Below are positions 1 to 9,783 of a stretch of 64,000 nucleotides of DNA, piece after piece. The DNA is from Bacillus velezensis (GTDB lineage Bacteria > Bacillota > Bacilli > Bacillales > Bacillaceae): assembly GCF_001461825.1 (NCBI RefSeq), contig NZ_LLZC01000012.1, positions 744,001 through 808,000 on the forward strand. The letters are read 5' to 3'. The notes under the pieces are model-generated. The model had not been told where the DNA came from, searched no databases, and worked only from the letters and a program-made list of their open reading frames with translations. Made by a program: the position numbers and the translations under genes. The first letter of the stretch is position 1. Each line of letters starts with the position of its first letter.

Positions 1-200
1 ACCGAAAGCAGGCTCAAAATGCAAACAAGCGCTGTTTTATCGCGGGCGGCGTTAATCCTGGAACGATTACCGGCTTACTGAGATCGCGTCCGTGCGGTAT
101 AGATCTTGCCAGCGGAATTGAAAAAAACGGACAAAAGGATCAAACACTGATCCGGCTTTTAGAAGAAAGGATGAACCACTATGTATCCATATCCAAATGA
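1..200 (+). CDS. trpF: Phosphoribosylanthranilate isomerase TrpF, C-terminal part
   Basis: The 5' part lies outside the window; only the last 65 codons are present, read from base 3. The frame gives FIAGGVNP and [12 protein letters not shown], the end of the TrpF TIM barrel. FIAGGVNP forms part of the phosphate-binding region and GIDLASGIE is the diagnostic C-terminal block. TrpF isomerises phosphoribosylanthranilate in tryptophan synthesis. The reading frame ends 20 bases inside trpB, so the two genes are translationally coupled, as in the B. subtilis trp operon. Confidence 0.93.
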   Translation, partial: RKQAQNANKRCFIAGGVNPGTITGLLRSRPCGIDLASGIEKNGQKDQTLIRLLEERMNHYVSISK

Positions 201-1383
201 AATCGGAAGATACGGCGAATTCGGCGGCAAATTTGTCCCTGAAACATTGATGCGGCCCCTTGAGGAAATCGAAACGGCTTTCACAGAATTAAAGAATGAT
301 CCCGTTTTTCATGCCGAATATAAAAAACTATTGTTTGATTACTCCGGAAGACCGACCGCATTAACGTTCGCAGACAGGGTGTCAGAGTATTTGGGAGGGG
401 CGAAAATCTATCTGAAAAGAGAAGATTTAAACCATACCGGCTCTCATAAAATTAACAACGCGTTAGGCCAGATTCTGCTTGCCAAAAAGATGGGCAAAAC
501 GAAAATCATCGCCGAAACCGGTGCGGGACAGCACGGTGTGGCTGCCGCGACAGCCGCCGCAAAATTCGGCTTTAAGTGTACGGTTTTTATGGGTGAAGAA
601 GACGTTGCGCGCCAGTCGCTGAACGTATTCCGGATGAAACTGCTCGGCGCGGAAGTGGTGCCGGTCACAAGCGGAAACGGCACGCTGAAAGATGCGACGA
701 ATGAGGCGATCAGGTATTGGGTCCAGCATTGTGAAGATCATTTCTATCTTATCGGTTCTGTAGTGGGGCCGCACCCATATCCGTATATCGTTCGCGAATT
801 TCAGAAAATCATCGGCGAGGAAGCGAAAGAACAGCTCCGCCGGGTTGAAGGAACGCTCCCGGATAAGGTTGTTGCATGTGTCGGCGGCGGAAGCAATGCG
901 ATAGGCATTTTTCAGGCCTTTTTAGACGAAGATACTGAGCTGATCGGCGCCGAGGCTGCCGGAAAAGGAATTGATACACCGCTGCATGCGGCAACGATCG
1001 CAAAAGGGACGCTCGGGGTGATTCACGGTTCAATGACCTATTTAATACAAGATGAATACGGGCAGATTATCGAACCGTATTCCATTTCAGCAGGCCTTGA
1101 TTACCCGGGGATCGGCCCTGAGCACGCCTATCTGCATAAAAGCGGCCGTGTAACGTACGAAAGCGTGACAGACGATGAAGCGATTGCCGCGTTACGTCTG
1201 CTTTCTGAAACAGAAGGTATTCTTCCGGCTATTGAATCTGCCCACGCTCTGGCAAAAGCGTTTGAAATGGCAAAAGACATGGATAAAGACAAAATCATTC
1301 TCGTCAGTTTGTCGGGAAGAGGAGATAAAGATGTTCATACGCTGATGAATGTTTTGGAAAACGGGGTGGAGACACATGTTTAA
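181..1383 (+). CDS. trpB: Tryptophan synthase beta subunit TrpB
   Basis: Full-length TrpB (400 residues, the normal size). It condenses indole with L-serine using PLP. The PLP lysine is K90 in [13 protein letters not shown], and the glycine-rich phosphate loop [10 protein letters not shown] lies near residue 231. The N-terminus [13 protein letters not shown] is typical. It works as an alpha2-beta2 complex with TrpA, encoded next. The start ATG follows AGAAAGGATG and lies inside the end of trpF. This is the cytosolic last step of the trp pathway. Confidence 0.97.
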   Translation: MYPYPNEIGRYGEFGGKFVPETLMRPLEEIETAFTELKNDPVFHAEYKKLLFDYSGRPTALTFADRVSEYLGGAKIYLKREDLNHTGSHKINNALGQILLAKKMGKTKIIAETGAGQHGVAAATAAAKFGFKCTVFMGEEDVARQSLNVFRMKLLGAEVVPVTSGNGTLKDATNEAIRYWVQHCEDHFYLIGSVVGPHPYPYIVREFQKIIGEEAKEQLRRVEGTLPDKVVACVGGGSNAIGIFQAFLDEDTELIGAEAAGKGIDTPLHAATIAKGTLGVIHGSMTYLIQDEYGQIIEPYSISAGLDYPGIGPEHAYLHKSGRVTYESVTDDEAIAALRLLSETEGILPAIESAHALAKAFEMAKDMDKDKIILVSLSGRGDKDVHTLMNVLENGVETHV

Positions 1384-2173
1384 TCTGCGAGATTCTGAAA
1401 AATTATTTATCCCTTTTATTACAGCTGGCGATCCGCTTCCTGACATTTCTGTTGAGCTGGCAATATCATTGCAGAATGCAGGCGCGTCTGCCCTTGAAAT
1501 CGGCGTTCCTTACACAGATCCGCTTGCGGACGGACCCGTCATACAACGGGCTTCAAAACGGGCTCTGGAAAACGGAATGAATATCGTAAAAGCAATTGAA
1601 CTTGGCGGCAAAATGAAAAAAAACGGCGTTCATATTCCAATTATCCTCTTTACGTATTATAATCCTGTGTTACAATTAGAAAAAGAACACTTTTTCGCTT
1701 TACTGCGGGAAAACGACATAGACGGTCTGCTTGTACCCGACCTTCCATTAGAGGAAAGCGCCCTTTTGCAAATGACATGCAAAAAGGAGAACATCGCTTA
1801 TATCTCACTGGTTGCGCCGACAAGTGAAGACCGTTTGAAAATAATTACTGAACAGGCCTGCGGCTTTGTGTATTGTGTATCCTCTTTAGGAGTGACGGGC
1901 GTACGCAGCGAATTCGATCCGTCTGTATACTCTTTCATTCGTAAGGTGAAAGAATTCAGCTCTGTTCCGGTGGCGGTCGGTTTTGGCATTTCAAACCGCA
2001 AACAGGTTGACGGGATGAATGAAATATCTGACGGTGTCGTTGTCGGCAGCGCGCTTGTCAAAAAAATTGAAGAGCTTAAAACAAAGCTTGTGAATCCTGG
2101 CACAAGAGCTGATGCGCTTCTTGAATTTGAAGAATACGCAAAGACGTTCGGACGACTGTACAGTGTAAAATGA
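1376..2173 (+). CDS. trpA: Tryptophan synthase alpha subunit TrpA
   Basis: TrpA cleaves indole-3-glycerol phosphate and channels indole to TrpB. The catalytic acids are visible as E41 in [16 protein letters not shown] and D52 in the same block; the phosphate site is GFGISN / VVVGSAL near the C-terminus. I start at the ATG at 1376 (265 residues, family length), preceded by GGGGTGGAG and overlapping the trpB stop by 8 bases. A longer in-frame start at 1349 lies inside trpB and adds a sequence not found in the family. Confidence 0.96.
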   Translation: MFNLRDSEKLFIPFITAGDPLPDISVELAISLQNAGASALEIGVPYTDPLADGPVIQRASKRALENGMNIVKAIELGGKMKKNGVHIPIILFTYYNPVLQLEKEHFFALLRENDIDGLLVPDLPLEESALLQMTCKKENIAYISLVAPTSEDRLKIITEQACGFVYCVSSLGVTGVRSEFDPSVYSFIRKVKEFSSVPVAVGFGISNRKQVDGMNEISDGVVVGSALVKKIEELKTKLVNPGTRADALLEFEEYAKTFGRLYSVK

Positions 2174-2184
2174 GGTGACTGGAT

Positions 2185-3267
2185 TTGCAGATTAAAGAAC
2201 AGCTGCGGCAGCTGAAACCGTATCAGCCGGGCAAACCAATAGAAGAAGTGAAAATGGAATACGGGCTTGAGAAAGTAGTAAAACTCGCTTCTAACGAAAA
2301 TCCGTTCGGCTGTTCACAGGCCGCTAAAGATGCGCTGCATCAGGAGATTGAGCAGCTTGCGCTGTATCCCGACGGTTACAGTGCCGCTTTGAGAACGCGG
2401 CTCAGTGAGCATCTGCAGGTCAGTGAATCTTCTATTATTTTCGGCAACGGCTCTGATGAGCTTGTGCAGATTATCTGCCGTTCTTTATTAAATGATCAGG
2501 CAAACACGATTACCGCCGCCCCGACTTTCCCGCAATACAGACACAATGCGGTGATTGAAGGCGCTGAGGTGCGCGAGGTGCCGCTCCGCAGCGACGGCGC
2601 TCATGATTTGGACCGGATGCTGGAAGCAATTGACGGCAAGACGAAAGTCATATGGGTATGCAACCCCAATAATCCGACGGGGACATATACTTCTGAGCAA
2701 GAGCTAATCGCCTTTTTAAACAGAGTTCCCGAGCATATACTCGTTGTACTTGATGAAGCGTACTACGAGTATGTTACGGCGGAAGATTACCCAGAAAGCA
2801 TTCCGCTTTTAAAGCAATATGCGAATGTCATGATCCTCCGCACCTTCTCTAAAGCGTACGGACTTGCCGCGCTGCGCGTCGGATACGGCATTGCGGACGA
2901 AGCGCTGATCCGCCAGATTGAACCGGCGAGAGAGCCGTTCAATACGAGCAGAATCGGTCAGGCTTCGGCACTGGCAGCGCTTGATGACCAGACATTTATT
3001 CAGGAATGCGTCGAGAAAAATAAAGCAGGCCTTAAGCAGTATTATGATTTTGCAGAAACTCACGGATTAACTTGTTATCCTTCACAAACCAACTTTGTGC
3101 TCATTGATTTTAACCGCCCGGCGGATGAACTGTTCCAAGCCCTGTTGGAAAAAGGATATATCGTCCGCTCAGGACAGGCGCTCGGATTTCCGACAGCGTT
3201 AAGGATTACGGTCGGTACGAAAGAGCAGAATGAGGAAATTCTCACAATTTTAGCTGCAATATTATAA
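2185..3267 (+). CDS. hisC: Histidinol-phosphate / aromatic aminotransferase HisC
   Basis: A fold-type I PLP aminotransferase of 360 residues. The PLP lysine is K223 in [25 protein letters not shown] (about 160) and LDEAYYEY (about 190) are the other cofactor motifs. In B. subtilis this enzyme serves both histidine synthesis and transamination of prephenate products, which explains its place between trpA and tyrA. Translation begins at a TTG 8 bases after a GAGGTGA ribosome site. A perfect hairpin follows the stop codon. Confidence 0.95.
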   Translation: MQIKEQLRQLKPYQPGKPIEEVKMEYGLEKVVKLASNENPFGCSQAAKDALHQEIEQLALYPDGYSAALRTRLSEHLQVSESSIIFGNGSDELVQIICRSLLNDQANTITAAPTFPQYRHNAVIEGAEVREVPLRSDGAHDLDRMLEAIDGKTKVIWVCNPNNPTGTYTSEQELIAFLNRVPEHILVVLDEAYYEYVTAEDYPESIPLLKQYANVMILRTFSKAYGLAALRVGYGIADEALIRQIEPAREPFNTSRIGQASALAALDDQTFIQECVEKNKAGLKQYYDFAETHGLTCYPSQTNFVLIDFNRPADELFQALLEKGYIVRSGQALGFPTALRITVGTKEQNEEILTILAAIL

Positions 3268-3289
3268 GAGGTGATCAGGCATCACCTCT
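3267..3289 (+). terminator. Intercistronic hairpin between hisC and tyrA
   Basis: A perfect 9-bp stem (AGAGGTGAT / ATCACCTCT) with a 5-base loop starts at the last base of the hisC stop. It is followed by TTGCTCT rather than a T-run, so it may be a partial terminator or an mRNA-stabilising structure within the operon. Seen directly; function inferred. Confidence 0.5.
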
Positions 3290-3318
3290 TTGCTCTATTA
3301 AAATAGTTGAAAAAGGAA

Positions 3319-4434
3319 ATGAGTGAAATGAAGGATACTATATTGCTTGCGGGGATCGGGCTGATCGGCGGATCGATCGCATTGGCCATCAAAAAGGAGC
3401 ATCCGCATAAACGGATTATCGGTGTGGATATTTCGGAAGAACAGCTCACTGCCGCGCTGAAGCTCGGAATTATTGACGAGCGGGCCGGCTCATTTACGGA
3501 AGGGGCGCAGCAAGCGTCTGTTGTCATTATCGCCACGCCTGTCGCCCAAACGCTGAAAATGCTCGATGTGCTGGCCGAATCAGACATCACCCATGAACTC
3601 CTGATTACGGATGTCGGCAGCACGAAACAGAAAGTCGTCAGCTACGCCGACAAAGTGCTTCCGGCTCACTATCAATTTGTCGGCGGCCATCCGATGGCGG
3701 GATCTCATAAATCCGGGGCCGCTGCCGCGAAAGAATTTTTATTCGAAAATGCGTTTTACATTTTAACACCCGGAAAATCAACTTCTAAAGAGTCAGTAAC
3801 GCATCTGAAGGAACTCTTGAAAGCGGCAAACGCCCACTTTGTGGAGATGACTCCCGAGGAGCATGACGGCGTAACGAGCGTCATCAGCCATTTCCCTCAT
3901 ATCGTTGCTGCAAGCCTCGTACATCAGGCTCATCATGCTGAAGAAGATTATCCGTTTTTGAAACGTTTCGCAGCCGGCGGTTTTCGGGACATCACCAGGA
4001 TCGCCTCAAGCAGTCCGGCGATGTGGAGGGACATACTTCTTCATAACAAAGATAAACTGCTTGACCGCTTCAAAGAATGGAAACGGGAGATTGACACGAT
4101 CGAATCTTATGTAGAAAATGAAGATGCGGACAGCCTGTTCGGATATTTTAAAAAAGCGAAAGATTATCGCGACGGTCTGCCGCTCCGTCAAAAAGGAGCG
4201 ATCCCGTCCTTTTATGACCTTTATGTCGATGTTCCCGATCATCCGGGGGTCATTTCGGAAATTACGGCGATATTGGCAGAAGAAAAAATCAGTATCACCA
4301 ACATCCGCATTATCGAAACAAGAGAAGATATTAACGGAATTCTCAGAATCAGTTTCCAGACTGATGATGACAGGAAGCGGGCGGAAACCTGCATTCAATC
4401 CCGCGCTAAATATGACACATTTTACGCTGACTGA
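3319..4434 (+). CDS. tyrA: Prephenate dehydrogenase TyrA
   Basis: TyrA oxidises prephenate to 4-hydroxyphenylpyruvate with NAD+ in tyrosine synthesis. The N-terminal Rossmann fingerprint [10 protein letters not shown] is followed by the conserved [13 protein letters not shown] block and [15 protein letters not shown]-terminal ACT domain (about residues 300-371, [18 protein letters not shown]) suggests feedback control by an amino acid. The start is uncertain: a TTG at 3307, ATG at 3319 and ATG at 3328 are in frame. I give 3319 because it yields 371 residues, the B. subtilis length, although 3328 is better spaced from AAAGG. Confidence 0.94.
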   Translation: MSEMKDTILLAGIGLIGGSIALAIKKEHPHKRIIGVDISEEQLTAALKLGIIDERAGSFTEGAQQASVVIIATPVAQTLKMLDVLAESDITHELLITDVGSTKQKVVSYADKVLPAHYQFVGGHPMAGSHKSGAAAAKEFLFENAFYILTPGKSTSKESVTHLKELLKAANAHFVEMTPEEHDGVTSVISHFPHIVAASLVHQAHHAEEDYPFLKRFAAGGFRDITRIASSSPAMWRDILLHNKDKLLDRFKEWKREIDTIESYVENEDADSLFGYFKKAKDYRDGLPLRQKGAIPSFYDLYVDVPDHPGVISEITAILAEEKISITNIRIIETREDINGILRISFQTDDDRKRAETCIQSRAKYDTFYAD

Positions 4435-4445
4435 GGTGGAAAACA

Positions 4446-5732
4446 TTGAAAAGAGAAAAAGTGATGTCTTTAAACGGTGAAATTCATATTCCGGGGGATA
4501 AATCCATCTCCCACCGTTCTGTTATGTTCGGAGCGCTTGCGGAAGGAACGACAACGGTAAAAAACTTTTTGCCCGGAGCCGATTGTCTGAGCACCATTGC
4601 CTGCTTCAGAAAAATGGGTGTCTCCATTGAACAAAACGGAAGTGATGTAACGATATACGGGAAGGGCATTGACGCACTTTGTGAGCCTGACAGCCTTCTT
4701 GATGTCGGAAATTCCGGCACGACCATCCGCCTGATGCTCGGCATTTTAGCCGGACGCCCATTTCACAGTACGGTAGCGGGCGACGAAAGTATTGCAAAGC
4801 GCCCGATGAAGAGGGTGACGGAGCCTTTAAAACAGATGGGAGCCGCGATTGACGGAAGAGCGGACGGAGGATTTACGCCTTTATCCGTAAGAGGCGGACA
4901 ATTGAAAGGCATTGATTACGTCTCCCCTGTTGCAAGCGCGCAGATCAAATCCGCCGTGCTGCTTGCCGGATTGCAGGCTGAAGGGACGACGACCGTCACT
5001 GAGCCTCATAAATCAAGAGACCATACGGAACGGATGCTGAACGCTTTTGGCGCCGAGCTTGCGGAAACGGAGACGAGCGCTTCCGTAACGGGCGGTCAGA
5101 AGCTTCGGGGAGCTGATATTTTCGTGCCCGGCGATATTTCTTCAGCGGCCTTTTTCCTCGCCGCAGGCGCTGTCGTTCCCGGAAGCCGGATTGTGCTGAA
5201 AAATGTCGGCCTGAATCCGACACGCACGGGAATGATTGATGTCTTAAAGCAAATGGGGGCTTCACTTGAAGTGATTCGTTCAGAAGCGGACAGCGCGGAG
5301 CCTTACGGAGACCTGGTTATTGAGTCTTCAGATCTGAAAGCGGCAGAAATCGGCGGAGAAATCATTCCCCGTTTAATTGACGAGATCCCGATTATCGCCC
5401 TTTTGGCAACGCAGGCTGAAGGCACAACTGTCATTAAAGACGCTGCGGAGCTGAAGGTGAAGGAAACGAACCGGATCGACACCGTCGTATCAGAGCTCCG
5501 GAAAATCGGCGCAGACATTGAACCGACTGAAGACGGCATGAAAATACACGGCAAAAAAATGCTTGCGGGCGGAGCCGATGTGTCAAGCCACGGCGACCAC
5601 CGCATCGGCATGATGCTCGGTATCGCTTCATGCCTGACAGAAGAGCCGATTGACATCCGTGATACTGAGGCGATCCATGTCTCATATCCGTCATTTTTTG
5701 AGCATTTAGATCAATTAGCCAAAAAAGCCTGA
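4446..5732 (+). CDS. aroA: 3-phosphoshikimate 1-carboxyvinyltransferase (EPSP synthase; AroE in B. subtilis naming)
   Basis: EPSP synthase joins PEP to shikimate-3-phosphate in the common aromatic pathway. The signature [18 protein letters not shown] (near residue 14) and [13 protein letters not shown] (near 80) are intact, as are [14 protein letters not shown] and [10 protein letters not shown] near the C-terminus. The length of 428 is normal. The start is TTG at 4446, 7 bases after GAGGTGG, only 11 bases after tyrA. It is the last gene of the supraoperon and is followed by a terminator. Confidence 0.96.
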   Translation: MKREKVMSLNGEIHIPGDKSISHRSVMFGALAEGTTTVKNFLPGADCLSTIACFRKMGVSIEQNGSDVTIYGKGIDALCEPDSLLDVGNSGTTIRLMLGILAGRPFHSTVAGDESIAKRPMKRVTEPLKQMGAAIDGRADGGFTPLSVRGGQLKGIDYVSPVASAQIKSAVLLAGLQAEGTTTVTEPHKSRDHTERMLNAFGAELAETETSASVTGGQKLRGADIFVPGDISSAAFFLAAGAVVPGSRIVLKNVGLNPTRTGMIDVLKQMGASLEVIRSEADSAEPYGDLVIESSDLKAAEIGGEIIPRLIDEIPIIALLATQAEGTTVIKDAAELKVKETNRIDTVVSELRKIGADIEPTEDGMKIHGKKMLAGGADVSSHGDHRIGMMLGIASCLTEEPIDIRDTEAIHVSYPSFFEHLDQLAKKA

Positions 5733-5755
5733 AGACGATTCTTCGGGCTTTTTTC
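5726..5755 (+). terminator. Terminator after aroA
   Basis: GCCTGAAG / CTTCGGGC stem overlapping the aroA stop codon, followed by TTTTTTC. It closes the aromatic supraoperon. Confidence 0.8.
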
Positions 5756-6049
5756 TTCATGAGTCATAAAATCTTGGGCTTTGACATAGCTTGTCTTAAA
5801 CAGAAAAATAAAAGAAAGGGGGAATGCGTTTTCGTTACAGAAACAGCCGGAACAAATTGCGCTGTTTGCGTATAAAGATGCCGTCCCCTTTTTTGCCGTT
5901 TTCCTCTTAACCATTTTCTGATAAACTATAATGCCGGGTGAAGCATCTTATTTGCGGGCAGGCCCTGTCTGAATTATGATAAGAATAACCCGAATAAAAA
6001 CCCTTTTCATTGGTTGATGAGGTATAGGAAAAGAAAGGACCGGTCTGAT
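5756..6049 (+). other. Intergenic region upstream of ypiA
   Basis: About 290 bases with no convincing gene. It contains a good -10 box, TATAAT at 5927-5932, preceded by only a weak -35 (CTCTTA), which probably drives ypiA. A 32-codon frame starting at 5825 has its ribosome-like purines directly against the ATG and no known match, so I do not call it. Confidence 0.4.
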
Positions 6050-7321
6050 TTGAATACATTGATTCAAGAAGCCATAAAATTAGTTGAAGCAGGTGAAACC
6101 GAAAAGGGACTCAAAGCGCTTTCAAAAGCTGAAACGCAGCTTCATGACGAAGACAAAGCCATTGCAGCCCAGCTCTACTATGAATGGGGAAACGCCGAAA
6201 AAGCGTTAGCGCTGATCAGTGATCTGCATGACCTTTATCCGGATGAGTCTGAGCTGACGAATTTTTACGCCGAATTGTTAATAGATATTGATGAAGAAGA
6301 AAAAGCTCTTGAGGTGCTGGAGACGATTTCTCCGGAAGACCCGTCTTACGCGGAAAGCCTTCTTTTAATGGCTGATCTGTATCAGATGCAGGGCTTATTT
6401 GAAGTAAGTGAGCAAAAGCTGTTACAGGCGAAAGCGATGTTACAAGATGAACCTGTTATTGATTTCGCTCTGGGGGAATTATACTTCACTCAGGGGTCAT
6501 ACGCAAAAGCCGTTCCGTACTATGAAGAGACGGCAAAAGAACGGCACGAAATCGGCGGCGTAAATGTTCATCAGAGGCTGGCTGAGTCATTGAGCGCGGC
6601 GGGCGAATTTGAGGAAGCGATTTCATGGTATGAAAAAGCGGCGGCAGAACATACAGAACCGAATACGATTTTCGGATACGGGTTCACAGCCTATCAGGCG
6701 GGAATGGTCAAAACAGCCATCAAGCAGCTGTCTGATTTAAAAGGGCTTGACCCTTCCTATTCATCGCTTTATATGCCGCTTGCAAAAAGCTATGAGGCAG
6801 AAGGCATGTATGAAGATGCATTAAAAACCGCTAAAGAAGGTATTACTTACGATGAATACAATAAAGAGCTTTTTCTCTATGCGGCGAAAATGGCGTTAAA
6901 GCTCGGCAACGAAGAGGAAGGCAAAAAGCTTCTTCAGGAAGCGCTGGCGCTCGATCCGGGTTACGTGGAAGCGCTCCATACGCTTTTAGCCGTCTATCAT
7001 AAAGAAGAAAGCTTTGAAGAGATTATTGATCTGATTCAGGAAGTCCGCGGCTACGGAGAAGAAGATCCGAAATACAATTGGTATTTGGCGGGTGCCTATA
7101 CAGGCCTTGAGCAATACGCTGAAGCGAAAAAAAGCTTCGAAGCTGCGTATCTCCATTATCAGGATGATCGGGATTTCTTATATGAATACGCTCACTTCTT
7201 ATTGGAAGAGGGCCTCCAGAAAGAAGCGCTGCCGCTTTTAAAACAAGTGCTTTCAATGGATGGAACAAACGAAGAGCTTGAAGAAACAATCTTACGGATA
7301 GAGGATGAATTTTTAAGATAA
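6050..7321 (+). CDS. ypiA: TPR-repeat protein YpiA
   Basis: A 423-residue cytosolic protein built almost entirely of tetratricopeptide repeats: alternating helices with patterns such as AIAAQLYYEWGNAEKAL, ELYFTQGSYAKAVPYYEE and ALDPGYVEALHTLLAVYHKEE. TPR arrays bind other proteins; no enzymatic motif is present, and the specific partner is not evident. The start TTG at 6050 follows AAGGA by 10 bases and gives the B. subtilis YpiA length; an upstream in-frame ATG at 6014 would add an unusual basic leader. It forms a unit with ypiB and ypiF upstream of the qcr genes. Confidence 0.9.
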   Translation: MNTLIQEAIKLVEAGETEKGLKALSKAETQLHDEDKAIAAQLYYEWGNAEKALALISDLHDLYPDESELTNFYAELLIDIDEEEKALEVLETISPEDPSYAESLLLMADLYQMQGLFEVSEQKLLQAKAMLQDEPVIDFALGELYFTQGSYAKAVPYYEETAKERHEIGGVNVHQRLAESLSAAGEFEEAISWYEKAAAEHTEPNTIFGYGFTAYQAGMVKTAIKQLSDLKGLDPSYSSLYMPLAKSYEAEGMYEDALKTAKEGITYDEYNKELFLYAAKMALKLGNEEEGKKLLQEALALDPGYVEALHTLLAVYHKEESFEEIIDLIQEVRGYGEEDPKYNWYLAGAYTGLEQYAEAKKSFEAAYLHYQDDRDFLYEYAHFLLEEGLQKEALPLLKQVLSMDGTNEELEETILRIEDEFLR

Positions 7322-7394
7322 GCAGGATTTTGGACCATGCTTGCTGAATGTATAAGTGATGTCAGATTATACGATCGATAGAGGAGGGAATTAC

Positions 7395-7934
7395 ATGCAG
7401 ACCCCTGTTTCTGTCAATGAAAAAAAGGATTTTATCCGTTGGTTTTTAAATCATTATCAGCTTAAACGCCGGGAGTGCGTCTGGATTTTAAATTATTTAA
7501 TGAGTCATGATTCATTAATGGAAAAAGTCCATTTTGTAGAACAAGCTGAATTTTGCCCGCGAGGCATTATCATGTCTACTCATTGCGTTGATGAGGTGCC
7601 GTTTAGGTTTTACAAAGAAAATGTCATGACTACGGACGCGGAAAAATCTTTTCACGACATCCGGTTAAATAAACAGCAGGATTTATTTATCCAGCTGAAT
7701 TTCCGTTCGGCCTACAGCTCACCGGAATATGCCGCTGTTCTTGAATCAAATCCGCATCTGCCGAAAGACCTGTTTGAAAATAAACAGGATCAGGGGATGG
7801 CTGAAAAAATATTAGAACATGCCATTTCCACTTTCCAGCGGGAAAAGCTGCTTAAAGATATCGACGAGGCGCTGGACCGCCACGACAAAGAAACATTTGA
7901 AAAGCTTTCCCGCCAATTGAATCAGCTCACATAA
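7395..7934 (+). CDS. ypiB: YpiB, UPF0302 family protein
   Basis: A 179-residue conserved Bacillus protein of unknown biochemical role. The body ([39 protein letters not shown]-like acidic helices at the end) matches the UPF0302/YpiB family as I know it from B. subtilis. The start ATG at 7395 is 6 bases after GAGGAGGG; an upstream ATG at 7356 has no ribosome site. It lies between ypiA and ypiF, an arrangement conserved ahead of qcrABC. Confidence 0.88.
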
Positions 7935-7988
7935 ATGACAGCCTTGCAGAGTATGCAAGGCTTGTTGCGTAAAGAGGAGGAACGAGAC

Positions 7989-8435
7989 ATGAGATGGAGG
8001 GCCGCTGATGCCGATGCCTATTTACAATCTGCGGATTACATTGATACCGCTGTCATTCCGTTAATTTCCATAACATCTTCAGGAGGCTTAAAAGAGGCCG
8101 TTGAACAGGGGGAAAGCACCCAATTGCTTTCTGAAGAGCTTGAGCGCCAATTGAAGGGACGGGTATATTTATTCCCCTCTTATACATATGTTGATATAGA
8201 CCAATCACAAATCGCCCTGCTTCAAAAACTTAAAGAAGAGGTGATGACCAACTTCCGGCACGCCTTGTTCCTGACGGCAGACGAAAAATGGAAGGATTCT
8301 GAAATAGGGTCTGATGTCATATACATACCTGCCGTTCCGTTTGAACATATGAAAGACTCTTTAAAGAGAAAAATAGCGGATGACAAGTGCGGAGAAATTT
8401 TGAACGTTTTGTTACAGAAGTGGAACAATTCTTAA
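7989..8435 (+). CDS. ypiF: YpiF, DUF2487-type protein
   Basis: A 148-residue protein starting MRWRAADADAYLQSADYIDTAVIPLISI. It has no membrane segment and no recognisable catalytic motif; length and position match B. subtilis YpiF. The start at 7989 follows AGAGGAGGAACG. A longer in-frame start at 7935 lies directly on the ypiB stop and lacks a ribosome site. The function is unknown; the gene neighbours the cytochrome bc operon in many Bacillus genomes. Confidence 0.85.
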   Translation: MRWRAADADAYLQSADYIDTAVIPLISITSSGGLKEAVEQGESTQLLSEELERQLKGRVYLFPSYTYVDIDQSQIALLQKLKEEVMTNFRHALFLTADEKWKDSEIGSDVIYIPAVPFEHMKDSLKRKIADDKCGEILNVLLQKWNNS

Positions 8436-8474
8436 AAACTCCATACATCCCGCAAAACACCCGTTTTGCCTCTG

Positions 8475-8503
8475 TTGACCTTGCTGAAAGATTCATATAT
8501 TAT
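8475..8503 (+). promoter_or_regulatory. Candidate sigma-A promoter of qcrABC
   Basis: TTGACC at 8475 and TATTAT at 8498 with a 17-base spacer, about 70 bases before the qcrA start. Good match; untested. Confidence 0.55.
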
Positions 8504-8572
8504 GAGGGTGTCAAATCTCTGAATTATTTTCTATTTTAGTTAATTTTTGGTCAATCTTTAGGGGGGGAAGAG

Positions 8573-9076
8573 ATGGGCGGAAAACAAGATATATCAAGAA
8601 GACAATTTTTAAACTATGCGCTCACCGGCGTGGGGGGATTTATGGCCGCCAGTGCGCTTATGCCCATGGTCCGTTTTGCGCTGGACCCGGTATTAAAACC
8701 GACGGGAGATCAAAAAATGGTGCAGGTTGTCAGTGTGGATGAGCTGACGAAGGAGCCAAAGCGGTTTGACTTTAAAATTCATCAAGTCGACGCCTGGTAC
8801 GAATCGGAAGAATCCAGGTCAGCCTGGGTTTACAAGCACGGGGATGAAATTATAGCGCTTTCTCCGATCTGTAAGCATTTGGGCTGCACCGTAAACTGGA
8901 ACAATGATCCTAAAAATCCGAACAAGTTCTTTTGTCCCTGCCATTACGGGCTGTATGAAAAAGACGGCACGAACGTTCCGGGCACGCCGCCGCTCGCGCC
9001 TCTTGACCGTTATGAGCAAAAAGTAAAGGACGGCTTTTTGTATCTTGGAAAAGCAAAGCCTAGGGGGGAAGGGTGA
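8573..9076 (+). CDS. qcrA: Menaquinol:cytochrome c reductase Rieske iron-sulfur subunit QcrA
   Basis: The Rieske subunit of the bc complex, carrying electrons from menaquinol toward cytochrome c. The two cluster-binding boxes are present: CKHLGC (about 100) and CPCHYG (about 123), giving the 2Cys-2His ligands. The N-terminus SRRQFLNY followed by a hydrophobic helix is a twin-arginine-like membrane anchor, so the domain faces outside. The length of 167 is normal. A very strong ribosome site (AGGGGGGG) precedes the ATG. It is the first gene of qcrABC. Confidence 0.96.
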   Translation: MGGKQDISRRQFLNYALTGVGGFMAASALMPMVRFALDPVLKPTGDQKMVQVVSVDELTKEPKRFDFKIHQVDAWYESEESRSAWVYKHGDEIIALSPICKHLGCTVNWNNDPKNPNKFFCPCHYGLYEKDGTNVPGTPPLAPLDRYEQKVKDGFLYLGKAKPRGEG

Positions 9077-9077
9077 C

Positions 9078-9752
9078 ATGCTGAATAAAATTTATGACTG
9101 GGTGGATGAACGTCTCGATATTACGCCGATGTGGCGGGATATCGCCGACCATGAAGTGCCGGAACATGTAAATCCCGCTCACCATTTCTCGGCTTTTGTC
9201 TATTGTTTCGGCGGTTTGACGTTTTTTGTAACCGTTATCCAAGTGCTGTCCGGGATGTTTTTAACGATGTATTATGTGCCGGATATAAAAAACGCGTGGG
9301 AATCTGTGTATTATTTGCAGAATGAAGTCGCTTTCGGGCAGATTGTAAGGGGTATGCACCATTGGGGCGCAAGTTTAGTCATTGTGATGATGTTTTTACA
9401 TACGCTGCGGGTTTTCTTTCAGGGAGCTTATAAAAAGCCTCGGGAATTGAACTGGATCGTCGGTGTTCTGATCTTTTTTGTGATGCTCGGTCTCGGTTTT
9501 ACAGGGTATCTGCTTCCGTGGGATATGAAGGCGCTGTTTGCGACAAAGGTAGGTCTTCAGATTGCGGAGGCGACGCCATTGATCGGAGCGCAGGTGAAAA
9601 CTCTTCTTGCCGGCCACCACGATATTGTCGGCGCCCAAACGCTGACGAGATTTTTTGCGATTCACGTATTTTTTCTCCCTGCCGCTTTGTTTGCGCTCAT
9701 GGGCGCCCACTTTGTCATGATCCGCAAGCAGGGAATTTCAGGACCGCTTTAA
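9078..9752 (+). CDS. qcrB: Menaquinol:cytochrome c reductase cytochrome b subunit QcrB
   Basis: A b6-type cytochrome b of 224 residues with about four membrane helices. Haem-ligand histidines lie in RGMHHWGASLVIVMMFLHTLRV and in the helix RFFAIHVFFLPAALF. In Gram-positive bc complexes, b6 and subunit IV are separate proteins, and subunit IV is fused to cytochrome c in the next gene. The ATG at 9078 follows AGGGGGGAAGGG and is one base past the qcrA stop; a longer frame from 9045 overlaps qcrA without need. Confidence 0.96.
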   Translation: MLNKIYDWVDERLDITPMWRDIADHEVPEHVNPAHHFSAFVYCFGGLTFFVTVIQVLSGMFLTMYYVPDIKNAWESVYYLQNEVAFGQIVRGMHHWGASLVIVMMFLHTLRVFFQGAYKKPRELNWIVGVLIFFVMLGLGFTGYLLPWDMKALFATKVGLQIAEATPLIGAQVKTLLAGHHDIVGAQTLTRFFAIHVFFLPAALFALMGAHFVMIRKQGISGPL

Positions 9753-9783
9753 TACTAATCTGATATAAAAGGGAGGGGATGAC

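Noticed and set aside
5781-5809. TTGACA-like promoter after aroA
   Set aside because: TTGACA is present, but the sequence 17 bases downstream (AAAAAT) is a poor -10.
5825-5926. 32-codon plus-strand frame MRFRYRNSRNKLRCLRIKMP upstream of ypiA
   Set aside because: Purine-rich stretch is directly against the ATG, the peptide is unlike any family I know, and the region looks like a promoter leader.
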